Part shown: positions 36,253-46,692 of the stretch, in pieces
Layout: every line of letters begins with the position of its first letter
How positions within the stretch are numbered: the first letter of the stretch is position 1
Assembly (NCBI GenBank): GCA_003194525.1
Contig: NBIV01000126.1
Coordinates: 62,001 to 126,000 of the forward strand
Length of the DNA stretch: 64,000 nucleotides
Reading direction: 5' to 3'
From: Gracilariopsis chorda
Lineage: Eukaryota; Rhodophyta; Florideophyceae; Gracilariales; Gracilariaceae
Made by a program: the position numbers and the translations under genes
The notes under the pieces: model-generated
Told to the model about the DNA's origin: nothing
Databases searched by the model: none
Seen by the model: the letters and a program-made list of their open reading frames with translations, nothing else

Positions 36253-37336
36253 TTACAATGGCTTTGTGATTCGGTGCTTGTTGGTATAGGCTTCATCAGC
36301 AGCTACAGCTGCGCAGGACGCTAGTTTTACACCACTCAACAAGTCGTACAACAATGTTGCCTTAAAAGCCGTAGAATCATGTGTTTTGCCCGCGTGTCGC
36401 GCAGAAACAAAGCAGAACTTGTAATATGCTTGAACTGCTGTTTGAACACAGATAGCAAATAATCCTTTCCGACTGTAGTATTTAAGAGGATCCGGAGCCT
36501 CACGGAGTTCATGCCGTCTACTATCGATCGCTATACCATCCACCGATGCAACTACGCTACTTTATGGACTACCTCGGCGTTCTTCGAAACTTTACGTGCT
36601 TGCAACACAATCCTCAGTAGAGGTTGGATCTCTAATTTGCAGGAGTAATTCATTCAGGGCATGAAGTGTTTCGTGAAGTACATGATATATGGTAGACTCA
36701 GCAATACCATATGTCCATTCAAGATCGACATAACTTGGGCCTGCTAGAATACGTAACGTCAAACACAGCATAACCGGAACAGATACAGAACCAGCAATAA
36801 AACTACATTTCGTTTGACTTCTTACATGCTTGTGCCACAAAAGTCCAGCAAGAGTAGAGAACTGAGATTTGGAAGTGCGGTATATTCGACGAAATATTTG
36901 GTTTGATAGAGGAGTGACCTGAGTTTCAAAGTTGAATTGGGCTCAAGCAACGACGAAACGTTGAGGAGACGAACTATTTGACACATCTTCTGCAATAAAC
37001 AGTAGAACAAGAAGTATAATTAAGAGCACTTCATTTGTATGTAAAAGGGAAAAGACCGTGGACGAGGCAAAATCTTGAGTGCAAATTTTGTTAGTTCTCT
37101 GTCAACAACAACTCGGCACATAGCGGTTCCTTCTATGTTCGAGATACAATTTTTGGTGAGTGTGTAGTCTTGACGTCGGCATGGTGCAGCTACCACTAGC
37201 GCATTGAATTGTCTCTGGGAGGGTATTTTGCAAGCATTAAGCGTAAACTGATGCAATGGACCCCGACGTGAAAACATGAAGTTTACTGCGTCACAGATTT
37301 ACGTTTCTTAAATTTTAGCAAATCATAGAACGGCCC
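36253..37336 (-). pseudogene. PIF/Harbinger transposase C with one terminal repeat (broken)
   Basis: A third Harbinger lineage. On the minus strand the helical amino-terminal part lies at 36840-36592 (LCLTLRILAGPSYVDLEWTY then GIAESTIYHVLHETL; the family has LTLRyLAGgsY-Dl---yGis-sTvY-v-hetl). The core at 36560-36253 gives VVASVDGIAID (first Asp), YYSRKGLFAICVQ and GKTHDSTAFKA (second Asp), then ADEAYTNKHRI near its end. The part bearing the catalytic Glu is missing. The right terminus is the repeat AAATCATAGAACGGCCC at 37320-37336 followed by TAA. The left terminus was not found, so the 3' end of the element appears deleted. The frame at 37020-37277 may be its amino-terminal or leader region. 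Confidence 0.8.
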
Positions 37337-37339
37337 TAA
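37320..37339 (-). repeat. Harbinger C terminal inverted repeat plus TAA
   Basis: AAATCATAGAACGGCCC followed by TAA. It is the exact reverse complement of the repeat at 7917-7936, 29 kb away. Confidence 0.75.
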
Positions 37340-38540
37340 GAAACTTCACTAAACCACGTTACAATATTCCCAACTGTAAACCGCGTAAGGCAATTTTAAT
37401 CACATCCTTACGAAATTCGAATTGTGTGAACTCCCTATTACAAACGATACGTTTTCCCTCCTCATTCGCAAAGTGCTCCCATCCTTTGTGATCACTAGCA
37501 CATCATCCGGAGACTCGACATTTTTACCAACCGTACCACTTGCATCATCGATGAAAGGAACACTTTAAGAACTGTTTCTTAACGTTTGAAAGGCCAAGGA
37601 AACGATTGAAAAATTCACAAAAAATATTTTGGAACTGTAGATCATTGCATCAGACCCACAGAAATACGACAAAATAATTTATGCAAACGAAAGAGGTCTG
37701 AATAACCAACGCAATAATTTCATGGTCTGAGAGAGAACGATTACGAGAAAGTAGAGAAAATTTTGATTACAAGAATTTGCACACTGAGTAGGAGAGATAG
37801 CGGTAGATAAGACTATATGAGAGTAGGACTTGGATGGAAATTACTAAAGAAAGGAGAATCGTCTTATCACGAACATCCATTCACGCCAACTTTCAACGAT
37901 TGCTCGTAACTACACGAGGGCACCACGGAGCAGTAAGTTAAATAGTCACAAAACGTTTAACTAAGTTATACGTTTGTATCAACCTCTCTGTGGCGTAGGG
38001 CGTCCAAATATAACTTGGAGAAACAACAAGGGTGTGAAGGACATATTATTCTTCGGCACCCATTTTAGTCAGTCCGTTAACAGGAACGTTTTAAATCTCT
38101 CTTTGGTGCAAAGGACGCTGTGCTCAAAATTTGAATGGCATGCCCATTTTGGGCACCGCGTGCTTGCGGAAGCCGCGATGCCACCTTCCAAACTTATGTC
38201 GGAGGGGCTGTTTACGTGTACAGGAAGTTAGCGTTACTACCCGTCCTCCCGTCGGCCCACTTTAGCTTGGATCCGATGCGCGTGCGTCCGCAATGCGCAG
38301 TGGCACCGTGTTTCTTTGGCTGGCGTTGATCTTGTGGTGTTCAACGCGCGATGGTGCAGCAATGGGAGGTATCTTATGCACACAACGGTTGCGCTTGGTT
38401 TTGGTATTGTTCCCGATCTGTTTGTAGATTGCTGGCGCTACAGGAGTGGAAATCTCTTTCTACTAGCCGCTTCATTAGCTTTAGCCCCAGTGGCTACACT
38501 AACAGGAATCACGTTATTCCAAAACAGCAACGTGCAATAC
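37340..38540. other. No recognisable gene
   Basis: Short frames at 37974-38231 and 38316-38612 (plus) show no family motif. The second has a hydrophobic stretch (FLLAASLALAPVATLTGIT) that could be a membrane segment, perhaps joined to the frame at 38542-38865. Confidence 0.3.
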
Positions 38541-38541
38541 A

Positions 38542-38865
38542 ATGGTAACAGATATGAACAAAAAGCGCAACCAGGATCCGCTTCCAATGAGCTCATACCT
38601 CGAGCCACGTGAAGCCTGCACACAGTGGAGGAAGACCGTTGCTTCTCTGATAGTACGGGTGGATGAAGTGAAACCACCATATGCTTGGTACAGATGGGTT
38701 CTCAGGTTACGTAGAAAACCCATTGTCTGTACTTTGAACGCGATTCTGTTTTTCATCTTGATAGAGGAAATGATTAGGTTGTTTCGATTTCGCGGCGATG
38801 TCCATTTGCCTGATTCACTGTTTGTTCGCCTGCAAACATCGGAAGCAGCATTTGAACGTTTCTGA
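38542..38865 (+). CDS. Unrecognised open frame, 107 aa, one likely membrane segment
   Basis: The translation contains KPPYAWYRWVLRLRRKPIV followed by a hydrophobic run (TLNAILFFILIEEMIRLF), which looks like a basic loop then a membrane helix. It ends at 38865, overlapping the end of the STT3 remnant on the other strand (38815), so the two are tail to tail. No family recognised. It may be the last exon of a membrane protein or chance. Confidence 0.25.
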   Translation: MVTDMNKKRNQDPLPMSSYLEPREACTQWRKTVASLIVRVDEVKPPYAWYRWVLRLRRKPIVCTLNAILFFILIEEMIRLFRFRGDVHLPDSLFVRLQTSEAAFERF

Positions 38866-40165
38866 TATTGCACTCGTGCTTAGCATTGACGCAGCAGGAG
38901 CAATCACAAGCATAATTCGAACCATGACTCCGAAAATGTATACAGCGAATGCACTATACGTAATCAAGAACATATTTGCATCAGACAACTTAAAACAAAA
39001 GTACAGTCCAATAGGCATCAAATACACAGTCAAGTGGAGGTCGAAAAAGTACGATCCCCATGCTGTAGGGTGATGCTCTGACACGGATGCAATAATTGGA
39101 ATGTTCCTGGATGCATATGTGGGATCAAGAGATGTTCGAATTCTACCGGTCATACGACCGCTGCTGTCGAGCGCAAATGATACAAAAACCAGAGATACAA
39201 GAACGGACAACGTGAAGAGTGCAAGCCAGCGTACAAACGATTTGAACACCCTCCGTCCGGTGAAACTGCGTACCCAATTTGTAACACAATACAGGTTAAT
39301 GAGACCAAACGTTCCAAACGCACCGAGATGTTCAAAGTTTTGAACCGCGTTGAATCCAACAAATTGGATTTGTATGGAGAGAAGCGTTCCAAGCACGTAG
39401 AAAACATGTTATATGCCACATATAGCCATTGCGAGTAATGCTATGTAAAGAGCAGCACAAGGACGTACACAGGGATCAAGTTAATCAGAAAGAAGTATCC
39501 ACCCCAACAGGCCACCATGTACAAGTATGATAGAGTAGCCATTCCTGACCAGAACAAAGAGCCTGTATTCACAGCTTTGGTCCATAGGTAGAAGCAGAAA
39601 ATCATGGCAGTGATCCTAACGCCTTCGTTGCCATACGAGCCAGCGACCGAAGGGGATATATACCCGGGAACAATCGATATGATAGCGGCAGCAACAATGC
39701 CTAATGCTGTGTCAGATGTTTCTTTTGTAAGAGAATAGGCAGATAATGCAGTCAGTGCTGAGAATATCGGGGCTGTTAGCACGCAAATGTCTCGAATGTT
39801 GACTTAAAAGCCGAGAAAATGGAGGATATTGTACATGAACGCAGCTGTATATATTATCCCGGGATAAACCGTGCCCCCACGATTCAACCAGGGGGATACC
39901 ATGATCTTGAATCAAACCAGTTCCAAAACTTGTAGGAACCTTCTTCGGCCAGAACTATGACAAATTGCAAAAGGGTTTATTCGCAAGTTGAAGTGAATCG
40001 ACGCGAGATGAGAAGAGGGTGCTGGAAATTAAAGCTCTGGACATCAACGATAGTGGTTCACGGTGTAGGGATTAAGCTTACCTTGTGTTTCGGAAATTGA
40101 ACCACGGATCAAACTCGTGGATTATTCTTTCATATCGCGGGACTGAGAAAAGCCGAATGGAGAGC
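38815..40165 (-). pseudogene. STT3: STT3 oligosaccharyltransferase catalytic subunit, truncated
   Basis: STT3 is the multi-pass ER membrane enzyme that transfers the dolichol-linked glycan to Asn in N-glycosylation. The first visible exon (40165-40082) reads [20 protein letters not shown] with the metal-binding Asp of the family's HEFDP motif, then FNFRNTR and a GTAAGC donor; a 127-bp intron (40081-39955) ends TCATAG. Next come EEGSYKFWNWFDSRSWYPPG, GGTVYPGIIYTAAFMYN and, from 39782, SVAGSYGNEG, where STT3 has SYDNEG: the catalytic-motif Asp is Gly. From 39396 the reading is FVGFNAVQNFEHLGAFGTFG and NIPIIASVSEHHPTAWGSYF, ending at 38815. The carboxy-terminal domain with WWDYG is absent. The frame slips at the splice junction and near 39400-39440, and a stop lies near 39806. 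Clearly a pseudogene. Confidence 0.88.
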
Positions 40166-40465
40166 GATACAATGCAGTTCGAACTGCAAGCTAGTCAAAA
40201 GGCTGATACACCTGTCACAAGATGGAAACATGACGAGCCCCGTCATGTTTCTTTCCAAAACCCTCGACTTTCAATATCAACATCACTTCGTGAAAAGCTT
40301 CGTTTCATGAAGAAATCGGATGTACCGCTGATACAGAAGCACGTAGCTTACCTTGAAGCTCATAAAAGGCTTTGGGCGCATGTGGCCGCCACGGCAAAGC
40401 AGCGGGTCTTGGTGATCGATGACACAATTATTCCCGCCCCCGGAAACGAAAACCATGTATGTTAA
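40157..40465 (+). CDS. Unidentified open frame, weak likeness to family-25 glycosyltransferase
   Basis: About 102 codons from the Met at 40157. The last third reads [20 protein letters not shown] then [11 protein letters not shown], which resembles the SH-r-W----ass---alvlEDD stretch of LPS-type (GT25) glycosyltransferases. It could continue beyond a GTATGT donor-like site at 40456. Its start overlaps the first visible STT3 exon on the other strand. The likeness is short, so the call is tentative. Confidence 0.25.
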   Translation: MESDTMQFELQASQKADTPVTRWKHDEPRHVSFQNPRLSISTSLREKLRFMKKSDVPLIQKHVAYLEAHKRLWAHVAATAKQRVLVIDDTIIPAPGNENHVC

Positions 40466-40469
40466 GACG

Positions 40470-41575
40470 CATCTAAGTACACATGAGAATCATTGAACGA
40501 GTATTCACGGGACAAGTCGCCAAAATGCCCTGAACTGCTTACATGACCTCGAGACCCGTAGGCTCGTGTCAGTTGTGGGTAACTTTCATATGAAGTAGCC
40601 ACTCCCAGCCGGTTGAAACTTAGGAAACATCTTCAGGATTCGACGCATGACTCTGAATCTGGCTCTTCGACGTTCCAAACTGCGGTGTCTAGATGCGGGC
40701 ATGTAGTCACCTCTCTGCAAACAGTTAAAAATCCAGTTAGCATCTCACAAATCAGAGGCTGTTCTGAATAAGTTGAAGCACACAGGTCCACTGCGTAGTC
40801 ATTTCCTCACTGAGGTCGTAAAAGGCTCCCACCCAGTCTATTGTTCCATAAACGCTATGGTCTGTTTGGCTACTCTGTCAACCTGTTCGTACTGGTTGAT
40901 GCTGCGCTGAGGTCTTTGTCAGGCGGAATGATCGGTGTGCTAATTTCTATAAACCGTCGTACTGTTGCCGCAATGTATTCGCGGTTGGGAGCTGTGATTG
41001 CGCCAAGGCCTTCATATATCATTAATAGACACGATAGATGTAATGAAATCCGAACCCTGCCAATACGGTTGGCAGGTGACCTGGAAATAATGAGCACAAG
41101 TACTCGCAAGTCCATCTCCACAACTCGCGCTTGTGAATTCTGATGGGATTGCTGTAGTCTTCGCAAACTCTGCTATTGGTGCCACATGTCCACTGCTGCG
41201 TAAAAATACTCAACTAGAGCCATAAGTTTCGAACAAAGAAAAGCACTCAGTCAGACAGTCATCTTGAAAACACGCAAAAAAAACGCATGTGTAGCTATCG
41301 CACTAAGCACGAACAAACAAGCCATCCTAAATGCGAAAGCGCACGTACAAAATGAAAGCTACCTTTGAAATACCTGTAAGAGAGGAGAGGCGATGACATT
41401 CAAAGTTCAAGTTATACACATTGCAACGATGAAACGTACTGCTTCTGTCGTTCGCTATGAGACTCTTGCCATTTTATAGCCAAGTATCCGACCGTTCAAG
41501 TGTTTGAATGACATTTAAAAATATGAATTGGAAATAAGCGGTCGCCACTTAACTACTGTCTTAACAGAGTCCCGT
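40470..41575. other. No recognisable gene
   Basis: Overlapping frames on both strands (40841-41143 plus, 40870-41166 minus) without a motif I can name. The last 300 bases before the Ty3 remnant are AT-rich and might contain its 3' LTR, which I could not delimit. Confidence 0.3.
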
Positions 41576-41579
41576 AATA

Positions 41580-44500
41580 CTATATTACACTCACTTCCTT
41601 TTTCGAATCAAACGTCCTCGTTGATTCCTCAAACTCACGAATGCGATCTCTGCAATTACTAAAGTCGCTCTTCGGCATCCAGATAGCGTCTTCTGGTTCA
41701 TCATTCTCAAATTGTACAAGGTAGTTAATCTTTCTCCGGGATTTTTTCTTATCAAGAATTGTTTTCTCTTCGTGCTCAACATTGCCGCCTGCATCAATCA
41801 CTACAGACAATGTAGTCTTGTCATTCTCTGGTCTGACGTACTTCTTCAATTTCGATACGTGGAACACATTGTGGGCACGTTTCATTGTAGGTGGGAGCTC
41901 AACCTTGTACGTCACAGGACCCATGGATTCCTAGATTGCAAGAGCACCCACAAACTTCAGTCTCCACTTCTTTAGTACGTCTGCACGAGACAACAGCCCA
42001 GATCCAGCAAGATTCAACATTACTAAATCTTCAACTTCAAAATCGATGTATCTTCTCTTCTCGGTTGCGTAATATACATGTTGCGCTTGCACAACTGCCA
42101 AGTTGTCGCTCGCAATCGTCTAAATCATTTTTCGTCTTTCGAGCATGTTAAATGCGGCATGACAATTTGAAAGACTTCTGGCTTCCTTTGACAGTTGCGA
42201 TTGATGAAATGATTGCGCGAGCCTGACAGTTCTGTCGTAAGACAACATGTAATTGTGTTGTGTCAGAGATTACGAAACAATTCAGTGTTTCGTAATATGT
42301 CGAGTAGTAGATATTTGTAGCTCCTCGCGTTAGAAGCTACTGTGAGATTAACTATTTTAGCGAGGTTTTGAGTTAATCTAAGCAATATAAAGGAGGCTCT
42401 AGAATCCCGAAAGGGCAATAGAACCAAGAGGCAGTCACCACCAACAGCGATTGTGGTACAGAACCGAGATCTACTTCGAACGGAGTAAGCCCAGTGCTTT
42501 TGTGTTTCGTAGAGTTATATTTGTACTCCAACTGGCTCAAAACCAAGTCCCAATCTTTAGCCTCGTTTTGAATAACGTGACGCAGCATCTGGCTGAAGGT
42601 CCGGGTTCTGTTCTCACTCTGTCCATCAGTCTGGGGGTGCTTCTTTGTTGCCATTTTTTCTCAATATTCAACCTGTCGGTAATGCCTTCAAAAAACTTCG
42701 AGGTGAACAGTGGATCTCTATCCAAGATGATCATATCCATCATTCCGTGTTTGGGAAAACATGATCAAACAAAATCTGAACCACATCCCCAGATTTATTC
42801 GTCTTATTCGTCGGAATAAAGAGGCCACACATGGAAAGATTGTCGACGATGACAAACACACAGTCGTTTCCTTTTGTGGAGGTTGGAATCTCAGTTAAGA
42901 AATTCATTGTCCACACCTCCCAACATTGCCCAGGAATCTTGTGTGGCTGTAGTATGCCCTTTTCTTTAGCACGTTCTTCCTTGTTACGTTGAAAGGTAAG
43001 ACAAGAACTTACATACTTAGTTACATCGTTGTACATTCCTTTCCAGTAAAACGACCTCGCGCACTGGTAAAGGGTTTTTTCGACTCCGAAATGAAGAAAA
43101 GTGTGTACTTTGGCAATGGTTTGCTTTCGTAGATCTTCTCCCTGCGGGACGTATAGTCGTCTTGTGTTTTATACTATCCAGAAACGCTTCTCGTCTTCAA
43201 GAGAATAATTACGTCCATACATCTGGACTTTCTTCTAGTGTTGTGATCCTCTCTCCAAAAGCCACGCCATCAGTTTCTTTGCTCATTTGTCGTGAGCGTA
43301 AGCTTTCTGAATTCTCTGCACTAGAGTGTGGTCCTTCAGTTTTAGTAAGTTTAAAACAGCTGAACTTTCCACGACCCTGCTTAGGGCATTGGCAGCGCAA
43401 TTCATTGAGCCTGACAGTTGTTCAACGGTGTAATTATAGCTCTGTAGCTCATCAATCCACCGCATCTGTTTTCCAGTCAGCTTCATATTTGAATGTAGAT
43501 ACTTTATCGGCTCATGATCTGTTCTCAGAATGAATGGTCTGTCACGGAGGTATACTGCCCAGGTTTGTAGTGCAATCATTACTGCCAACAGTTCCTGGTC
43601 TCCTGTGTCCCATCTCGTCTCTGTATCCGTCAATCTATGCGATATATATGTGACTGGATGAACCTCTTGCTCCAAAGTTTCTCCCACAGCAAACTTAGAC
43701 GCATCAGTTGTTAGGACAAATGGCCTTGTCGATGAGGGATGGCTGAGAAGTGGCTCATTCGTGAGCTTCTGCTTCACTTCCTCGAATGCGTTTTGGTCAC
43801 TCTGACTCCATCTGAAATCCTTTCTTCGAATCAGATTAGTCAAGCGTAACACAATACCAGAGTAATTCTTCATGAATCGCCTGTAGAAGTTGGATAGGCC
43901 TAAGAACCTCTGCACTTCTTTGATACTCTGTAGTGCAGGCCAATATTGAACGGCTTTCACCAATCTCTGCTGCGTCGTATTTCCTGTAGAACTGATGTTG
44001 AAACTCAGGTACTCGACTCCCTTGGGTCCAAAAGAACACTTGCTCGGTCAAAGGTACAGCTTGTGTTCTCGTAAAATCTCGAATACCCGCTTAAGATGTT
44101 GTCGGTGTTGTCCTAGAGACTTACTGTATATCAAGATGTCATCAAGATACAGTACCATACATTCACCTAGACCTTCCTGGAACAGACTATCTAGTAGACG
44201 CGAGAACGCTGCTATAGCATTCGTTAATCCAAAGCATAAGACTCGCCACTCGAAAGAACCAAACCATGTTCTTATCGCAGTATTGTGGCAGTCTTCCTCT
44301 TTCAATCTCATATGATGATATCCCCAAATCAGGTCGAGCTGCGAAAAAATGTGTGCGCCAGCAACCTGATCAATGGTCTCGTTTATCAGCAGAATCGGGC
44401 TCAAATCGGAAATCGTGATCTTATTTCAAGCCCTGTAGTCACATACCATGCGCAAATCGCCGTTCTTCTTTTTCAAAAAGAATACTGGAGCGCCATAAGG

Positions 44501-45755
44501 TGACGTTGAAGGGCGAAGTAACCCTTTATCAAGGTACTTCTGTAGATGTAGCTTGAGTTCTCTCAGCCCTTTTGGGGACAAAAGAACTACTGGGCTTACG
44601 GGAGGAGGCTCTCCAGGTTAGCCATAGCTTTTGATCGTCTTCGGCATGACCCTGACTTTGGAGCCTTCTGGTCTTGTCAATAGTAGTTTGTTACAAGACC
44701 AATTGATATCCGGGTTATGGTTTTTCAACCATGATCGTCCAAGAATGATGATTGGCATACTCTCTCCTTATTCCATGTCAATGAGAAAGACAGCTTCGGT
44801 ATATAAAAATCCTTTTATATTTAGAACCCAAGTAGTCTTACCAGCAACTTGTTTCAGTGTCTTATCTCCGAGTTCAACTTCAACACCTTATGTGTTCTCG
44901 ACATCACAGCCAAACTGCTTGGCTGTTTTCAATGCCATGAAGTTATGGGAAGCAAACGAATCAACCACCATTCGAACAGGATGCCCAGCAAAATTTTCGT
45001 CGTACATCCAGTTTTCCTCTTCTGTCATGTTCAAGGCAGAGAGACGAGATATCTCACTGATGTCTCGAGGAGCCGCACCACTGTGCGGCGGCACTAAGTT
45101 TTTAGGTTCGTCTTATTTTGACCATCTCCACGACAAGGAAGGTCAGGGTCACTCCAACCCTTACGCCTACAAGTAAAACATCTGTCGCTCTTCCTTTACA
45201 GAGTTCTTTCACCATCCTTGGCAGGACCCCAACTAACATGAGTGTCGTCTTTCCCAAACGACTTCGAGTCCTTCTTTTGCTCCAAGGTCTTGTTTCCTCT
45301 CTTGGTTCGTTTACTCTCAGACCCCTTGCTTTCGTCCTTCAAAGGCTTTTGGAACTGTCCGCTTAAGTTCATTGAGAGCTCCAACGTTCTGGCGTAGTCA
45401 TACGTAACGTGAATTTTAGGACGACCTGTGCAGTCAATGGGTTGGGAATCTAGAAACCCTTCAGCAAACTTTCCCTTGTAAGACTCAGGCAAACTGTTGA
45501 GGAAGTAAATGTATGCTTCATTCGCTGGATTACCACCAAACGAAACCAAGTCTTCAAAAACTGCTATGTGCTCGTCGATGTCATTTGAGTTCTTCAACAT
45601 GATATCCATCAACTGAACACGAGCAGCTGCTTTGTCGTTTGTCGGGACGAACTCCTGAATCATCTCGCACTTCAGTTCTTCCACTTTCTGAGGCTTCTGG
45701 CCTTCGCGTTCCAAGCGAAGCATCCATTAGGCTGCACGGTCCTGCAAATGGCATT
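41580..45755 (-). mobile_element. Old chromodomain Ty3/gypsy element (main part, split by insertion)
   Basis: A minus-strand chromovirus unrelated in detail to the young element. Parts in order: gag start at about 57600-57421 (displaced by the insertion at 45761), gag remainder about 45750-45200 with the Cys-rich end near 45170; protease near 44950 (MVVDSFASHNFM); reverse transcriptase about 44400-44000 (LYLDDILIYSKS); RNase H about 43800-43450; integrase about 43040-42440; integrase end and chromodomain 42150-41590 (LVQFENDEPEDAIWMP). A non-coding stretch at about 42160-42370 interrupts the integrase region. LTRs were not delimited. It is old, with around ten breaks. Confidence 0.88.
42155..42372. 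other. Non-coding interruption inside the old chromovirus
   Basis: About 200 bases between integrase core and carboxy-terminal region hold no coding sequence. They contain a perfect 11-bp inverted repeat, ATTACGAAACA at 42269-42279 and TGTTTCGTAAT at 42286-42296, and a second pair (TTAACT / AGTTAA) around 42345-42376. A small inserted element (miniature transposon or solo LTR) is likely, but I found no target duplication. Confidence 0.4.
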
Positions 45756-45760
45756 CAGCT

Positions 45761-46587
45761 TGAACTGCAACGCCCTCAGGGAGGGATTCTTGGTACTTGA
45801 TCGTTTTCCCGATATTATCGGTTGTGTAGTGTGTATATGAACTACGCCCCACAATGGTGGGTATGGACACGTGGGACACGGTTTTGGGTCAATTGGCGGT
45901 TGGCCACAGCAGTGGATGTTGCCACGAAATGTGGAGTATTTTAGGTAATTTTATTTATTATTTTCACACCCATTTCTGGGAAGCTAGTACTTAGTGCGAC
46001 GGCGCACTGCCGTCGCACCAGTAAACCTTCCCCAACAAGGGACCCCAACCTGGGGAATTGGCTCTAGTTGTTGCCACTTGCGCGCGTGCTCTACTCCTCC
46101 TTGGAGGGAAACGCCGTAAACCACGGGACATCTAACCCCCTTTCACATCTAAAGAAGCCCATCCTTGGGATTATAATTGTTCCAATCATATTGGTGTTTC
46201 GCCCTGTATAGGGAGTCCTGTCCACCGGCATCGCCGTATCTGTTCGTCGCTCTCGCGACTCACTTCCTCCTCTCTTCCTCCTCTCCGCCCTTCCTTTTCC
46301 CCCTTTTTAGGGTAGCACCTCCCGCTATCCGCGTCCTTCGTGTGCGCATCTGCTCACACACCCCCACTTACGTGGAAACATACCTCTACTGAGGATCACA
46401 CCCCGCTCACGCGGATACCGATTCTTCGCCTTCACCTCCCTGCGCGAGTCGCGACAGGTGTCCCTGGTCTTACAAACCTGCTTCGCCGTGACACCTCTGG
46501 GAGGGCTCTATCGAACTGGGTTCACCTCGTGAGAGGAAGATCCCGAACGTCTTTCGGTGATTTTCCCCTTTGGGGCATTGCACCACA
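45761..46587 (+). repeat. 5' LTR of young Ty3 copy 2
   Basis: 827 bp, TGAACTGCAACG ... GCACCACA. It contains a perfect 10-bp stem, GTGCGACGGC (45994-46003) and GCCGTCGCAC (46009-46018). The presumed primer-binding site TGGTCTCATGAC follows three bases after the end. Confidence 0.95.
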
Positions 46588-46692
46588 AAGTGGTCTCATG
46601 ACTTAGAATCGGTTTTTGTTTTCCCTCTTACGAGGTTTGTTTTTATTTACCGGAAGTTCCGTGATCGTTTCCCGTCGTAACGGTATTTTCTC

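Noticed and set aside
38542-38865. The plus-strand frame as the missing carboxy-terminal part of STT3
   Set aside because: It is on the opposite strand and has none of the STT3 motifs (no WWDYG).
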